Shown: piece by piece, positions 1 to 8,636 of the stretch | How the letters are laid out: every line of letters starts with the position of its first letter | How positions within the stretch are numbered: position 1 is the first letter of the stretch | Assembly (NCBI GenBank): GCA_947184155.2 | Contig: CAMXCT020006647.1 | Span: forward strand, 310,001 to 374,000 | Length of the DNA stretch: 64,000 nt | Direction: 5' to 3' | From: Cladocopium goreaui | Lineage: Eukaryota > Sar > Dinophyceae > Suessiales > Symbiodiniaceae | The notes under the pieces: generated by a model | Database searches by the model: none | The model's input: only the letters and a program-made list of their open reading frames with translations | Told to the model about the DNA's origin: nothing | Program-made: the position numbers and the translations under genes

Positions 1-679
1 GTAGAGGTCAAATCATGCGCAGAAAATTATGTTAGGCCATGATGTGGGCCCCCATTTTCAGACGAACTCCTATAGATTTGCTTGATCATTAGAACAAGAC
101 AGCAATCAACTCAGGATTTTCTGACTTTTCCAGTTCGATTATTTGATTGCCAAAGCCTAATGGAACCGTAGTCCAAATACAGTATATATATAATTATATA
201 ATGATGTTTGGGATTTAACTTAAAGTCATAGTCCAATAACGATCATAGTCCAAATAATAACGATTCCAATTTAACTTCAATAACTTTAATATATAGCAAT
301 ATCATAGTATCATTAACGATCCAATTATTGTACTATAGTTAATCATTGGATTATTCCAAATAATAATAGCACACTATTTATAGATGTGTTTCCCTTCAAA
401 AAAACTGATAGTCATTGTTTTTTCCCACCAAATCCATTATACAATATGTCCCTTAGTATGTCCATTCATCTTCCATTAGAAAAAAAAACACAATGTTCTA
501 TACATATCGCAACTTAAAACATGTTTTAATGCCTGTCAGGGTAACAAAGTCTCTATGACTATATGTTCCCCCATCTTTATCCAATATATTATCATCATCT
601 ATCATTATATAATACATTATATATATATGTGATATCTATCATACATTGTCATTATATATCATAGGTTAGGTCTTTCAAG
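1..679. other. AT-rich non-coding, probable intron
   Basis: The stretch is strongly AT-rich with runs of TATATA and degenerate ATAATAAT words. I see no exon-like frame with matching splice signals. It is probably intronic sequence of the gene whose last exons lie at 680-1574, but the upstream exons are outside the window. Confidence 0.5.
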
Positions 680-735
680 GCCTATGCACTGGCGTGGTGG
701 CAGCAACAGTTGGCCACTTTGGACACCATGGAGAC
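680..735 (+). CDS. Internal exon of unidentified gene (gene 1)
   Basis: The exon follows a CAAG acceptor and starts with G. The open frame reads AYALAWWQQQLATLDTME. A GT donor (AC|GTCTGG) leaves phase 2, which fits the next exon at 1095. The frame stays open past the donor, so the 3' edge is inferred from phase. No known family was recognised. Confidence 0.45.
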
Positions 736-1094
736 GTCTGGCGTCACAGTTGGCGGACCATCTCCAGGGATTTTTGTTGGGAAAGTCCTCCATAGATTGA
801 GGTTTGATAAGGTAAGATCCACAGAAAAATGTGGTAAAATCCTCCATTTTTTGGAAAAATCCTCGGAAAATCCTCCATAGAAATGTGGTAGAAATGTGGT
901 CTTGTGCATTGCTATGATTACTGGCAAAATGAGTTGAACACATGGTTAGCCATGATTAGCTGTTAGATTAGACAGATTAGACAAAGTAAAGAACATTTAG
1001 GGAAAAAAAATAGTTCTCAAGATATTTCTCATTCCACAAGTCTGGGATCTTTACAAACATGCCATGGTTTTTTTGTCGCAGAACTCCTCCCCAG

Positions 1095-1169
1095 GTGCCT
1101 CCTCCATTCCATGGCCATTGTCTTCGCGTTGCTGTTCCAGCCCCAGCGAAACGTCATGCGAAACGCCAT
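1095..1169 (+). CDS. Internal exon of unidentified gene (gene 1)
   Basis: The exon follows CCCCAG and begins with G, the AG|G acceptor used throughout this window. The frame reads CLLHSMAIVFALLFQPQ then RNVMRNAM, with a hydrophobic start. The only end that fits both frames is a GC donor (CCAT|GCCGCC), giving phase 2 for the exon at 1475. Reading through would hit TAG within three codons. Function unknown. Confidence 0.5.
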
Positions 1170-1474
1170 GCCGCCATAGTATGTATATGTAAATCACATA
1201 TTGTTGGTGAAGTTCAAGATTCCCATCATACCCATAATATATCGTAAAATCCCATGAAATCACCATTATTCCCATGAATTGTTCTATCATTCTTCAGGGT
1301 TAAGTCACCATTTGAGATGATTTATGTCCCATTGCATCCGTTTTTAATGGGCAAATCAATGTAAATCACCATAAATTCCGATACTTCCCATGATATCCAT
1401 AGTAAATCACCATGAATTCCGGTACTTCCCATGACATCCATATGTTTTCACCACATATGTCACGATCTCCTCAG

Positions 1475-1574
1475 GAACTATGCGTATCTCAGCATTTTGG
1501 ATGCTTGGAGTCGGCAGGATGCTGCTGCAGCAGTCTTGCCCGAGCTTGAGGAGGAGCTGAAATCTGCGCCGTGA
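1475..1574 (+). CDS. Terminal exon of unidentified gene (gene 1)
   Basis: After a TCAG acceptor the exon begins with G and reads NYAYLSILDAWSRQD, then an Ala-rich acidic helix (AAAAVLPELEEELKSAP), and ends in TGA at 1572-1574. Phase agrees with the exon at 1095-1169. The short amphipathic tail gives no family. This is the 3' end of a gene that starts outside the window. Confidence 0.6.
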
Positions 1575-2220
1575 GAATGACATGAATGGCCATAGGTGAC
1601 ATATTATAAATGGCTGGTTGGTGGTTAATAGTGATGTTTAATAGTGGTTAATAGGCTATAAACCAACAACAATGGGAATATTATGGTGATCTGATGATCG
1701 ATCTGAGTAAATTTGATCACGACCTCACTGTTCTCCCGAGCCCTGGAATCATGGTTTATGGTAGGAAAATCATCCCCAAATGGCCGCAAGATTCAGGTTA
1801 GTGAAATATTATAATTTGCCCAGATATTATAAATGGAATGTTAATCTACCATGTGAATAATAATGAAAAATCATAATCGGCATTAATAGATACAAATTAT
1901 AAATGAATGATAGCAGTTATGATATAAGACATAAGTAGATAATTGATATAGTTGGATGGGAATTAATGGAATATCAATGGAATATTAACAAAAAATGACA
2001 TTCCCTGATGATAATAATGAGAAGATGTTGAGATATGCGAAAAAAGAAAAAATGTATTATATCCGCAAGGCGGGGGGTGTTGTCAGACGGGATGGCGCTG
2101 GGTGCTACGCTGACGTCTTTTGTTGATGCTACGGTCACAGGGAACTGGATCCCAGATCCAAGCATCCAACAACTTGCAGATCATCCATTTAACTATTTGA
2201 GTATCTAATATATAATGGAT
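1575..2220. other. Intergenic/3' flank, nothing recognised
   Basis: This is AT-rich DNA after the stop of gene 1. I see no polyadenylation signal that I would trust and no exon-like frame. It runs into the microsatellite at 2221. Confidence 0.4.
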
Positions 2221-2306
2221 ATTATATATATGTATATATATGTGTGTATGTGTGTATGTATGTATGTATGTATGTATGTATGCATGCATGCATGCATGCA
2301 TGCATA
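2221..2306. repeat. TA/GTAT/GCAT microsatellite
   Basis: A run of TATATG grades into (TATG)n and then (CATG)n. It lies directly upstream of the retroelement body. A similar TA/TG-rich microsatellite (8496-8636) lies directly downstream, so the element may sit inside a TA-rich microsatellite. Confidence 0.9.
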
Positions 2307-2394
2307 TAGGTTCCCAACTGATCTAAATCTTGAGTCATGGTACATGCCCGTGACACTTAATCTCAAGTCTTCTTTCTTTGGGGTAGCTTCCTTG

Positions 2395-2874
2395 ATGCAT
2401 GTGCGGATTGCGTTTGTGGCTGGGTTTCTGACCCACTATCTATCCCAGAGAGAGAGAGAGCGCTTGCCCTTGGAGACCATTGCCGTGGAAACTGCAGCTC
2501 TCCGGGCCGAGATCAAGACTGCTCGTGAATCAGTGCAAGAGCTGCAACTAGGCCAAGATAGCTGCGCGTGGCGATTGTGGGTTCAACAGTGGTTGCTTCG
2601 TCTGAGTTTGGTTTTTGACATCTTGTTGGTGGTTTGGATTATCTGGAAATATCGAATTTACCCGGCACTCCGATCACCAGATTCTGTGGGGATCGTAGAC
2701 ATTTGTTCTGAACAGAGGGTCTTCCGGAAAGGGATCAGGGGTGAGAGGCCGACCTTCGAGACCTTCGGATTTCAAGGGAGGCAAATAGGAATTTTCCACA
2801 GGACACAGATGGGTTCTATTGGCACCATCGCCTCTTGCTACATCGTGTGGCTGGGGGGGTGTGGCTTTGTCTGA
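2395..2874 (+). CDS. Retroelement 5' ORF with coiled coil and membrane-like helix
   Basis: An open frame runs from the microsatellite to TGA at 2874; the first ATG after the microsatellite within a coding-like stretch is at 2395. It has a Glu/Arg-rich coiled-coil-like part (LPLETIAVETAALRAEIKTA) followed by a hydrophobic helix (LVFDILLVVWIIW). The next ORF overlaps it in another frame, and coding character moves to that frame near 2780 (DTDGFYWHHRLLLHR). The two are therefore probably one ancestral reading frame split by a frameshift. Function unknown; gag N-terminal region by position. Confidence 0.5.
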   Translation: MHVRIAFVAGFLTHYLSQRERERLPLETIAVETAALRAEIKTARESVQELQLGQDSCAWRLWVQQWLLRLSLVFDILLVVWIIWKYRIYPALRSPDSVGIVDICSEQRVFRKGIRGERPTFETFGFQGRQIGIFHRTQMGSIGTIASCYIVWLGGCGFV

Positions 2875-3902
2875 GCCCGGACCATGAGATTGTCAGAGAT
2901 GATCTTGGTGCAATTCTTCATAGGAACATAGAGAGACGCAGTCCTTTTCCTGCTGACATCGCGGATGAGATCTATGCCCACGACCCAATAGGTAAGTCCA
3001 CATTGTCTGCCTTCAAACGTCAAGCCAAAGTTCAAGCTGCTATCCTGGGTGACGGAGACATTGATGACTCCGAGGCCTATGAATGGGTTATCAGTGAGCC
3101 TCAGCATCCAAAGTTTGGGGTAGGAGTTGATGTTGGTTTGATCAACAATGGTGCAACTGGACTGGCTTTTTCGACCAAAAGGGTCATCATTAATCAAAAA
3201 GAAGAGATCTATGTGGAGCGGGTGTTGGTGAATGACCTGGAAGATTGGAGGAAAAGGAAGGCCCTTGAGGGCGGTGATGATGGGCTCTTAGGTGAGCACA
3301 GGGATGCAAGCGGCAAGAGACGGCTGGACTTGGAAAGCGCGGTTGAGCTCATGTTTCCCATCGCTGGTGTCAGAGCAGCGCGTGAATATCACGAAACTGT
3401 AGCCGGTGGTCCGGGCAATTTCCTGAGCTACCACGCTGAATGGCTCCGTCAGTCTGGTGTTGCAAAGCGTGCCAGTGCAGCTCACATCCGATCCTTGTGT
3501 GAGGCCTTGCGACTTCTTCATACACATGATCAAATCGACGCCAGCACCACAGCTGTCGGTGAATTCCTTTCTAGGTGGGCGGTGCAGACAGAACTTGCCG
3601 TTGAGAGAAATCCCGCTCAGCCTGATTATAGTGGGCTCGACGTAGTCAGTGGGGCAGCGATCCAATCAGATGGAAGAGCCTCGACGGCGAAGTTCACAGA
3701 ATGGGTCACCTCCCGTTTGAAAGTACGGGCTCAGGTGTGGAAGCAGGAGCGCCTCTACAGTCAAGAGAGACGGAATCTTCGCGGCAAAGGGTCAGGGGGC
3801 AAAGGAGGAGGTGATGACTCCGACGATGATGAGGCCGGAAAGAAGAAAAAGAAGAAGAAATCCAAGGGGGGTGGCAAGGGCGACCCCCCGGTGGCGACAT
3901 GA
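2781..3902 (+). CDS. Gag-like ORF of the DIRS-like element
   Basis: The frame is coding-like from about 2780 and stops at 3902. The body is mixed alpha/beta without a recognised domain. The C-terminus is a long basic/acidic low-complexity tail (GKGSGGKGGGDDSDDDEAGKKKKKKK), which could bind nucleic acid. The stop overlaps the ATG of the next ORF (ATGA), an arrangement that permits coupled reinitiation or a frameshift. Gag is assigned from position and the basic tail only. Confidence 0.55.
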   Translation, partial: ANRNFPQDTDGFYWHHRLLLHRVAGGVWLCLSPDHEIVRDDLGAILHRNIERRSPFPADIADEIYAHDPIGKSTLSAFKRQAKVQAAILGDGDIDDSEAYEWVISEPQHPKFGVGVDVGLINNGATGLAFSTKRVIINQKEEIYVERVLVNDLEDWRKRKALEGGDDGLLGEHRDASGKRRLDLESAVELMFPIAGVRAAREYHETVAGGPGNFLSYHAEWLRQSGVAKRASAAHIRSLCEALRLLHTHDQIDASTTAVGEFLSRWAVQTELAVERNPAQPDYSGLDVVSGAAIQSDGRASTAKFTEWVTSRLKVRAQVWKQERLYSQERRNLRGKGSGGKGGGDDSDDDEAGKKKKKKKSKGGGKGDPPVAT

Positions 3903-4420
3903 GTTCCGGTCCTGGAGGTGGGTCTGCCGGGATGAATTCCTCCACCTCTGACAAGGCAGATTGTGCATGTTCTTTTCCAGAATTTGATTTGAGATGGCAG
4001 TCGGTCCACCGACGGCGCGGTGATCCTTTCCCTTTGCGGAGATTAGGTCGACCTGATGCTGCTTCTATGCTGACACGGCAGGTAAACTCTGCGTTTGGAG
4101 CGTTGAATCAACTTGCTGCAGCTGTTTTTGATAGGGCCAACACAGAGAAGCTCGATCTGACAGCCGTACAGACCTGGATGATGCGAGATCTTCAACGAAA
4201 GGTCAAAGCGTATGGAGCATGTCCAGCTGACCTCAATGAAGTCAGGGCGATGTCCGACCTGACTAGCAATGCCAACCTGTACAATCAGGAGGCCTTGAAT
4301 GTTGCCGACTATGACATTAATGAGATCAAGATCTTGCAGCGAAAGCTGACTCCCTTTGAGGCCAAGGATTTGGCACCCCCTGAGGCCTGTGCATTCCTGA
4401 ACCACTTGACTTGCTGGTAG
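3899..4420 (+). CDS. Linker ORF upstream of reverse transcriptase
   Basis: The ORF starts at an ATG that overlaps the previous stop by four bases and ends at TAG 4418-4420. It reads as the N-terminal part of a pol protein (FGALNQLAAAVFDRANTEKL, DLTAVQTWMMRDLQRKVKAY). The next ORF continues the same protein in another frame. No catalytic motif is visible. It was probably joined to the RT frame in an intact element. Confidence 0.5.
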   Translation: MSSGPGGGSAGMNSSTSDKADCACSFPEFDLRWQSVHRRRGDPFPLRRLGRPDAASMLTRQVNSAFGALNQLAAAVFDRANTEKLDLTAVQTWMMRDLQRKVKAYGACPADLNEVRAMSDLTSNANLYNQEALNVADYDINEIKILQRKLTPFEAKDLAPPEACAFLNHLTCW

Positions 4421-5475
4421 AACGACCTAATCATGAGCTGGAGGGGTTACGTAATAATGGGGACATAGTAAAGCCACATTGGGACGAAAAGTTAAGGGCA
4501 TCTAGGAAACTCCGTTTAGAGCTCTATCAACGATTGCATCAATGTGGACTGTTGACCTTCAGACGCAGACAGAAGGCCAAGGTCGGGATGTTCACGGTGA
4601 AGAAGAAGGGCAACAGACCAGGTAACACCCAACGCCTCATAGTGGACTGTCGTCAGGCGAACTACTTGCAGCGACGACCTGCCACTACACGACTGGCGAC
4701 ACCAGCAGGCTTAGCGGCTTTGGATTTTGATTGGGAGACTCTTTCAGCTGCAGGGTTTAGTGGAATTCGAGGTGAACCCAATTTTGCAAACCCCGGGTTG
4801 GAGACTGGAGATGCAGGTGACTGTTTTTGCAACTTTGTCATCAAAGAAGCATGTTCTTGGTTCAGCACTGGTGACACCCTGAGCACGTCCGAGATGAAAC
4901 AACTAGGGATCTTCCAAGACACCATCTATGACGATGATGCTGGAGTTGAGACACCGGTTGTAGAGGGTGAGACTCTTTTTGTCTGCTTCGGCGGCATGCC
5001 AATTGGATGGTCGTGGGCTCTATACTTTGCTCAGGAAATAATCAGTGAACAATGTCGAATAGCATGTGGGGCCACAACAACTGAACTTGTCAGGGACAAG
5101 ACGGCTGCTCCGATGCTGTCACCGGGAAAGGCTGTGATTGGGGTACACGTTGACAATGTGCACACCTTTGGTGGGACCATACAGGATGCTTCAGACAACA
5201 TGACCAAGATCCAGCACCACTTTGAATCTCTAGGTATTCCTTTTGAAGTTGATCATGTTTCTGGACAAACCTCAGTTGACACAATGGGACTGACCTTCAA
5301 CTTTGAGAAAGAGAGAGTCGTCGTCAGGGCGAAGCGTGAGAGGGCGTGGAAGCTCTGGCTGACCACTCGAGCACTGCTGAGGCCGCGACGGATTAGTGGG
5401 GAACTGTTGAGGGTCTGGATTGGACATGTGAACTTCCACTTCCTGCTGGCGAGGCCCTTGCTATCCTGCTTATAA
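4411..5475 (+). CDS. Reverse transcriptase domain
   Basis: The frame contains the fingers/palm motifs of a reverse transcriptase: QRLIVDCRQANYL, then GDAGDCFCNFVI at the motif A position (Asp followed by Cys-Phe), FVCFGGMPIGWSWALYFAQ as motif B, and VIGVHVDNVHTFGG as motif C. Motif C reads HVDN, not the usual Y-x-D-D. The Asn may be a lineage feature or a lesion; one copy cannot decide. The reaction would be RNA-templated cDNA synthesis for DIRS replication. The frame stops at 5475 and coding continues in a different frame. Confidence 0.8.
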   Translation: MLVERPNHELEGLRNNGDIVKPHWDEKLRASRKLRLELYQRLHQCGLLTFRRRQKAKVGMFTVKKKGNRPGNTQRLIVDCRQANYLQRRPATTRLATPAGLAALDFDWETLSAAGFSGIRGEPNFANPGLETGDAGDCFCNFVIKEACSWFSTGDTLSTSEMKQLGIFQDTIYDDDAGVETPVVEGETLFVCFGGMPIGWSWALYFAQEIISEQCRIACGATTTELVRDKTAAPMLSPGKAVIGVHVDNVHTFGGTIQDASDNMTKIQHHFESLGIPFEVDHVSGQTSVDTMGLTFNFEKERVVVRAKRERAWKLWLTTRALLRPRRISGELLRVWIGHVNFHFLLARPLLSCL

Positions 5476-5479
5476 GTGC

Positions 5480-6265
5480 ATGCTATGCCTTCGCGGCCAA
5501 GCACAGGCACCATCGTTATCCCATGTGGCCTGCAGTTCGCAAAGAATTAAAAATCATCTTGGGGCTCAGAGCGGTTCTTCTCCTGCCAATCCTGAAGTTC
5601 ATGTTGGGGATTCATCAGATCGCGGTTATGGCCTGATGAGCATGTTTGCAGAATCTTCACACGTGAAAGCAGAACTGAGAGTGAGAGAGAAGTGGCGGTT
5701 CATTGTCAGCAATGAAGCTGTGCTCAATCCGAATGGGGGTGGGCCTCCGGAGGTCTTTGAGGATGTGGATGATGACGTCTTCAAGGGCAGCTTTGCGGCA
5801 GCAGGCGTGGGAGCGAGAACAGAGTATGGCAAGCAACTACAAAACAAAGCAGATGGGGGCTCCATTTTTGGGGAGAATTCAAGCCGATTACAACGCTTGA
5901 AAGGGCCAGTTGAGGACTCCTCAAGCACGTTATTGGAAGTTCATGCAATCCCTGAAGTGTCAAGCAGATGGACCAATCCCACCAGGTGGAAGCTCTTGGC
6001 GCCGGGAGCGTGGCGGGATGTTGAGGAGCATATCAACGTGAAAGAGGCCAGGGTTGCATTGATGAGCTTGAGAAGATTGGGGAGAAGTGTAACCAACATG
6101 GGCACCACTTGTTTGACCCTTTGTGACAACCTATGCCCAGTCCTCATGTTTGAGAAGGGGAGAAGTGGCCTTGAACAACTTGTGCGAGAGAGCAGCTGCA
6201 TATCAAATTGGATGCTCCATCGAGTGGAGACTTCGCCATGTCAGGTCAGAGGACAACGTTGCTGA
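5480..6265 (+). CDS. RT connection and RNase H-like region
   Basis: This continues the pol protein after a frame change. VHVGDSSDRGYGLMS carries the Asp expected in RNase H motif 1, HINVKEARVALMSL carries the Glu, and LTLCDN carries a second Asp. The frame then loses coding character near 6150; the last RNase H block is in the next frame. A C-terminal half-domain split over two frames indicates decay. RNase H would degrade the RNA of the hybrid. Confidence 0.65.
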   Translation: MLCLRGQAQAPSLSHVACSSQRIKNHLGAQSGSSPANPEVHVGDSSDRGYGLMSMFAESSHVKAELRVREKWRFIVSNEAVLNPNGGGPPEVFEDVDDDVFKGSFAAAGVGARTEYGKQLQNKADGGSIFGENSSRLQRLKGPVEDSSSTLLEVHAIPEVSSRWTNPTRWKLLAPGAWRDVEEHINVKEARVALMSLRRLGRSVTNMGTTCLTLCDNLCPVLMFEKGRSGLEQLVRESSCISNWMLHRVETSPCQVRGQRC

Positions 6266-6884
6266 CGCGCCATCACGGCGATGGGGCCCCGATTTTGAGC
6301 GACCTTTGAAATCTAGGAGGTTGGATAGAAACTCTCTGGGTGAACATTTTTTCATCGACTCATTTGAGCAGGGCAGTATTCCTTCCAAACCATCCAAGTT
6401 GAAAAAGGTCGAGAATCACAAGGTCGGACCCACAGCGTTTTTAGAACTTTTTGCGGGCACAGCACGGTTGAGTGAGGCGATTGAAAAGTCTGGCAGCAGA
6501 ACACTTCCAGCATTCGATGTGGCGAAGGGGCAGCACTATAATCTACTGGACGGAGGGGTTCAGGAAGTAGTTTTGGGCCTGATCCGTGGTGGACATGTGT
6601 GGTACATACATTTGGGTACTCCTTGCACAGCATGGTCAAGAGCTAGGCATGGAATTGTCAATCACAAGAGGGCCAGGCAGAAGGAGAGATTTGCAGTTGG
6701 TACAGCACTTTTCACAGTCAAGGTCATCAGAGAATGCATTAAGCATAAGTTCACTTTGGAAAATCCCAGCAGCAGTCGGCTATGGCAGTTCAAACCGATT
6801 GAGGACCTTTTCCAAAACAAATCCATTTGCTTTTTCACATTCGATCACTGTAGGTTTGGCATGCCTTTTAGGAAGCGATCATGA
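6123..6884 (+). CDS. RNase H end plus C5-DNA-methyltransferase-like domain
   Basis: The frame opens with the last RNase H block (HVRSEDNVADAPSRRW). After a linker it has PTAFLELFAGTARLSEAI, resembling the SAM-binding motif I of C5-cytosine methyltransferases, and then HLGTPCTAWSRARHG with Pro-Cys at the catalytic PC position. FTLENPSSSRLW resembles the ENV-type motif. The domain is compact, and the target-recognition region is short or missing. It could methylate element DNA or be a remnant. The stop overlaps the next ATG by four bases. Confidence 0.65.
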   Translation: MTTYAQSSCLRRGEVALNNLCERAAAYQIGCSIEWRLRHVRSEDNVADAPSRRWGPDFERPLKSRRLDRNSLGEHFFIDSFEQGSIPSKPSKLKKVENHKVGPTAFLELFAGTARLSEAIEKSGSRTLPAFDVAKGQHYNLLDGGVQEVVLGLIRGGHVWYIHLGTPCTAWSRARHGIVNHKRARQKERFAVGTALFTVKVIRECIKHKFTLENPSSSRLWQFKPIEDLFQNKSICFFTFDHCRFGMPFRKRS

Positions 6885-7288
6885 CCAATGAGAAGGCTTT
6901 CCTTTCACTGGCTATGTCATGCGAGGGAGGACACACCCACCAACACCTGAAAGGTTCAGATAAGGTTGAGATTGGCGGCAAGTTAGTTTATAGAAATCTC
7001 ACTAGATTGGCGGGCGCGTATCCCTCGAGACTGTGTCGGAAGTGGGCTCAAAGCAGAAATAGCAAAGTGACGGATGTAGAGATTCATGAGTTTGACAAAC
7101 TCCTCAAAGAGGCGAGACGTACAACTGACAGAGAAACTTCGCAAGCTGCCGATGCACCTGATCACCCAAATTGGGAAGGTGAGGCAAACTGCGACGCCCG
7201 GGTGCTCCAAGAGGCACGTGACTTCATCCACAAGCACCCGGTCATCTTTGGTCAGTTCAAAAGGTCCGACATCGATGCAGAGGAATAG
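6881..7288 (+). CDS. Linker between methyltransferase and recombinase
   Basis: The ATG overlaps the stop of the previous frame. The block EGGHTHQHLKG...LTRLAGAYPSRLCRKWA keeps a regular pattern of His, Gly and aromatic residues, suggesting the C-terminal part of the methyltransferase-like module. The rest is charged linker. Coding character passes to another frame near 7290. Confidence 0.45.
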   Translation: MTNEKAFLSLAMSCEGGHTHQHLKGSDKVEIGGKLVYRNLTRLAGAYPSRLCRKWAQSRNSKVTDVEIHEFDKLLKEARRTTDRETSQAADAPDHPNWEGEANCDARVLQEARDFIHKHPVIFGQFKRSDIDAEE

Positions 7289-7289
7289 G

Positions 7290-7793
7290 AGATCAGTGAG
7301 AACCGGGCTCAATGGCGAGAACCTACCTCCTGCCACCAGGCTTAGAGCTCTGAAGGTTGGTCAGAAGACTCTCAACAGATATCTGACATGCATTAAGGAG
7401 TTTGAAGCGTGGTGCAGGGGGCAGGGCAGAAAAGTTACGGATGCTCAGCTAGACAGACACGTCACAGCATATATTACTCACCTATATGATCATGACTTTG
7501 ACCTATCTGCTGCGACATATACTATTTATGGACTTCAACTTTTGCGGTGCAATGTGGCCAAAGAGGCCTTTCTGGTTGGAGCCAAGCAAAGCTTAGCGGG
7601 GTGGCGCAAGATGAATCCTGGGAAGATGAGGATGCCAGTCCCAGAAGAGTTCCTATGGGATTTGGGGACCTTGGCGGTGGAGGAAGGCCGTTTGGATGCT
7701 GCCATGAACCTCACCTTACAGTATGATGGTTATATGCGTCCTTCGGAATGCCTCTCCCTACATTCTTCACAAATTTGCCCCCCCTGCAGGTAA
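7290..7793 (+). CDS. Tyrosine recombinase, N-terminal and first catalytic part
   Basis: From about 7290 the frame resembles the SAM-like core-binding domain (QKTLNRYLTCIKEFEAWC, VTAYITHLYDHDFDLSAATY). It then enters the catalytic domain at LTLQYDGYMRPSECLSL, where the Arg in YMRPSE matches the first catalytic Arg. It ends in a frameshift at a C-rich run (CCCCCCTGCAGG), with TAA at 7791. Tyrosine recombinases join the circular DIRS cDNA to the genome. Confidence 0.75.
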   Translation, partial: RSVRTGLNGENLPPATRLRALKVGQKTLNRYLTCIKEFEAWCRGQGRKVTDAQLDRHVTAYITHLYDHDFDLSAATYTIYGLQLLRCNVAKEAFLVGAKQSLAGWRKMNPGKMRMPVPEEFLWDLGTLAVEEGRLDAAMNLTLQYDGYMRPSECLSLHSSQICPPCR

Positions 7794-8283
7794 ACGGTAT
7801 CCACACTGGGCTATAGCTATTGCTCCCTCTGAGTTGGATGAGACGACCAAAACTGGGACTAGCGATGACTCCATTTTGATAGGAGATCTTTCACACAATT
7901 GCTGGGATAGGGACTGTTTGCGACTCTGGATGAAGAGAATTCCGAAAGCCGGAGGACCACTTTTTCCAGACCTTAGCTTATCCCTGTTTGAACATTGGTG
8001 TCGACATGCATGTAGCAAACTTCAGTACAAGACAGCTTGTATGACACCACACGTCATACAACACTCAGCAGCGAGCAACGACAGTTACCACCGCAGAGGC
8101 AACCTTGCAGAAGTTCAAAAACGAGGCAGGTGGGAAAGCAAACAGAGTGTTGGTAGATACTCAAAACATGCTCTCCTTCTGCATCAATGGAAGCAAGCGC
8201 ATCCCTCTCGTGTTTCAACGATCGGGAAACGATCTCAGCATTTTCAGACTGCGTTCCTGACCTCGCTGCGACAGAGCGGTTAG
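7723..8283 (+). pseudogene. Tyrosine recombinase, C-terminal catalytic part (damaged)
   Basis: This continues the recombinase in another frame. The catalytic block reads TPHVIQHSAASNDSYHR, where related elements have an H-x-x-R-H box; here Gln (IQH) stands at the Arg position. NLAEVQKRGRWESKQSVGRY follows, then SKHA, with Tyr in SVGRYSKHA as the likely nucleophile. The frameshift and the lost Arg argue against activity. TAG is at 8281-8283. Confidence 0.75.
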
Positions 8284-8495
8284 ACCACAACATGAAATGA
8301 GAATGGGTGAGCAGAAGCTGTAGACTGACTATCAGTTGAAGCTGCATGACACCTGAAACAACAGCTAAAATGATGGCAAGTTCCGAACCTTTTTCAGTTG
8401 GCATAAATCTTTAACAAATTTCAGGCACAGCAACCTTTGCACCAGGCCAAAACCGCAGCAGTGCAACTGGGCATGGGTGAGTGGTGAAGGGATTT

Positions 8496-8636
8496 GTATA
8501 TATATGTATATATATATATGTATGTATATACATATATATGTATATATACACATATATATATAATTTATATATATATATATATTATATATATATTAATATA
8601 TTAATATATATATATATTAATATATTAATATATATC
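8496..8636. repeat. TATATG/TATATTAA microsatellite
   Basis: An almost pure TA-rich tract with TATG and ATATTAAT variants follows the recombinase frame by about 210 bp. It matches in type the microsatellite upstream of the element. Confidence 0.9.

Larger units (their letters stand above)
2307..8283 (+). mobile_element. Degenerate DIRS-like (tyrosine recombinase) retrotransposon
   Basis: On one strand, in order, there are a gag-like ORF, a reverse transcriptase, RNase H motifs, a C5-methyltransferase-like domain and a tyrosine recombinase. RT with a tyrosine recombinase instead of a DDE integrase defines the DIRS order; a methyltransferase is a known DIRS component. The coding sequence is broken into about nine overlapping frames. 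One active-site residue of the recombinase is replaced, so this copy is probably dead. Terminal repeats and the internal complementary region of DIRS elements were not identified by eye, so the outer limits are those of the coding part. Confidence 0.8.
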
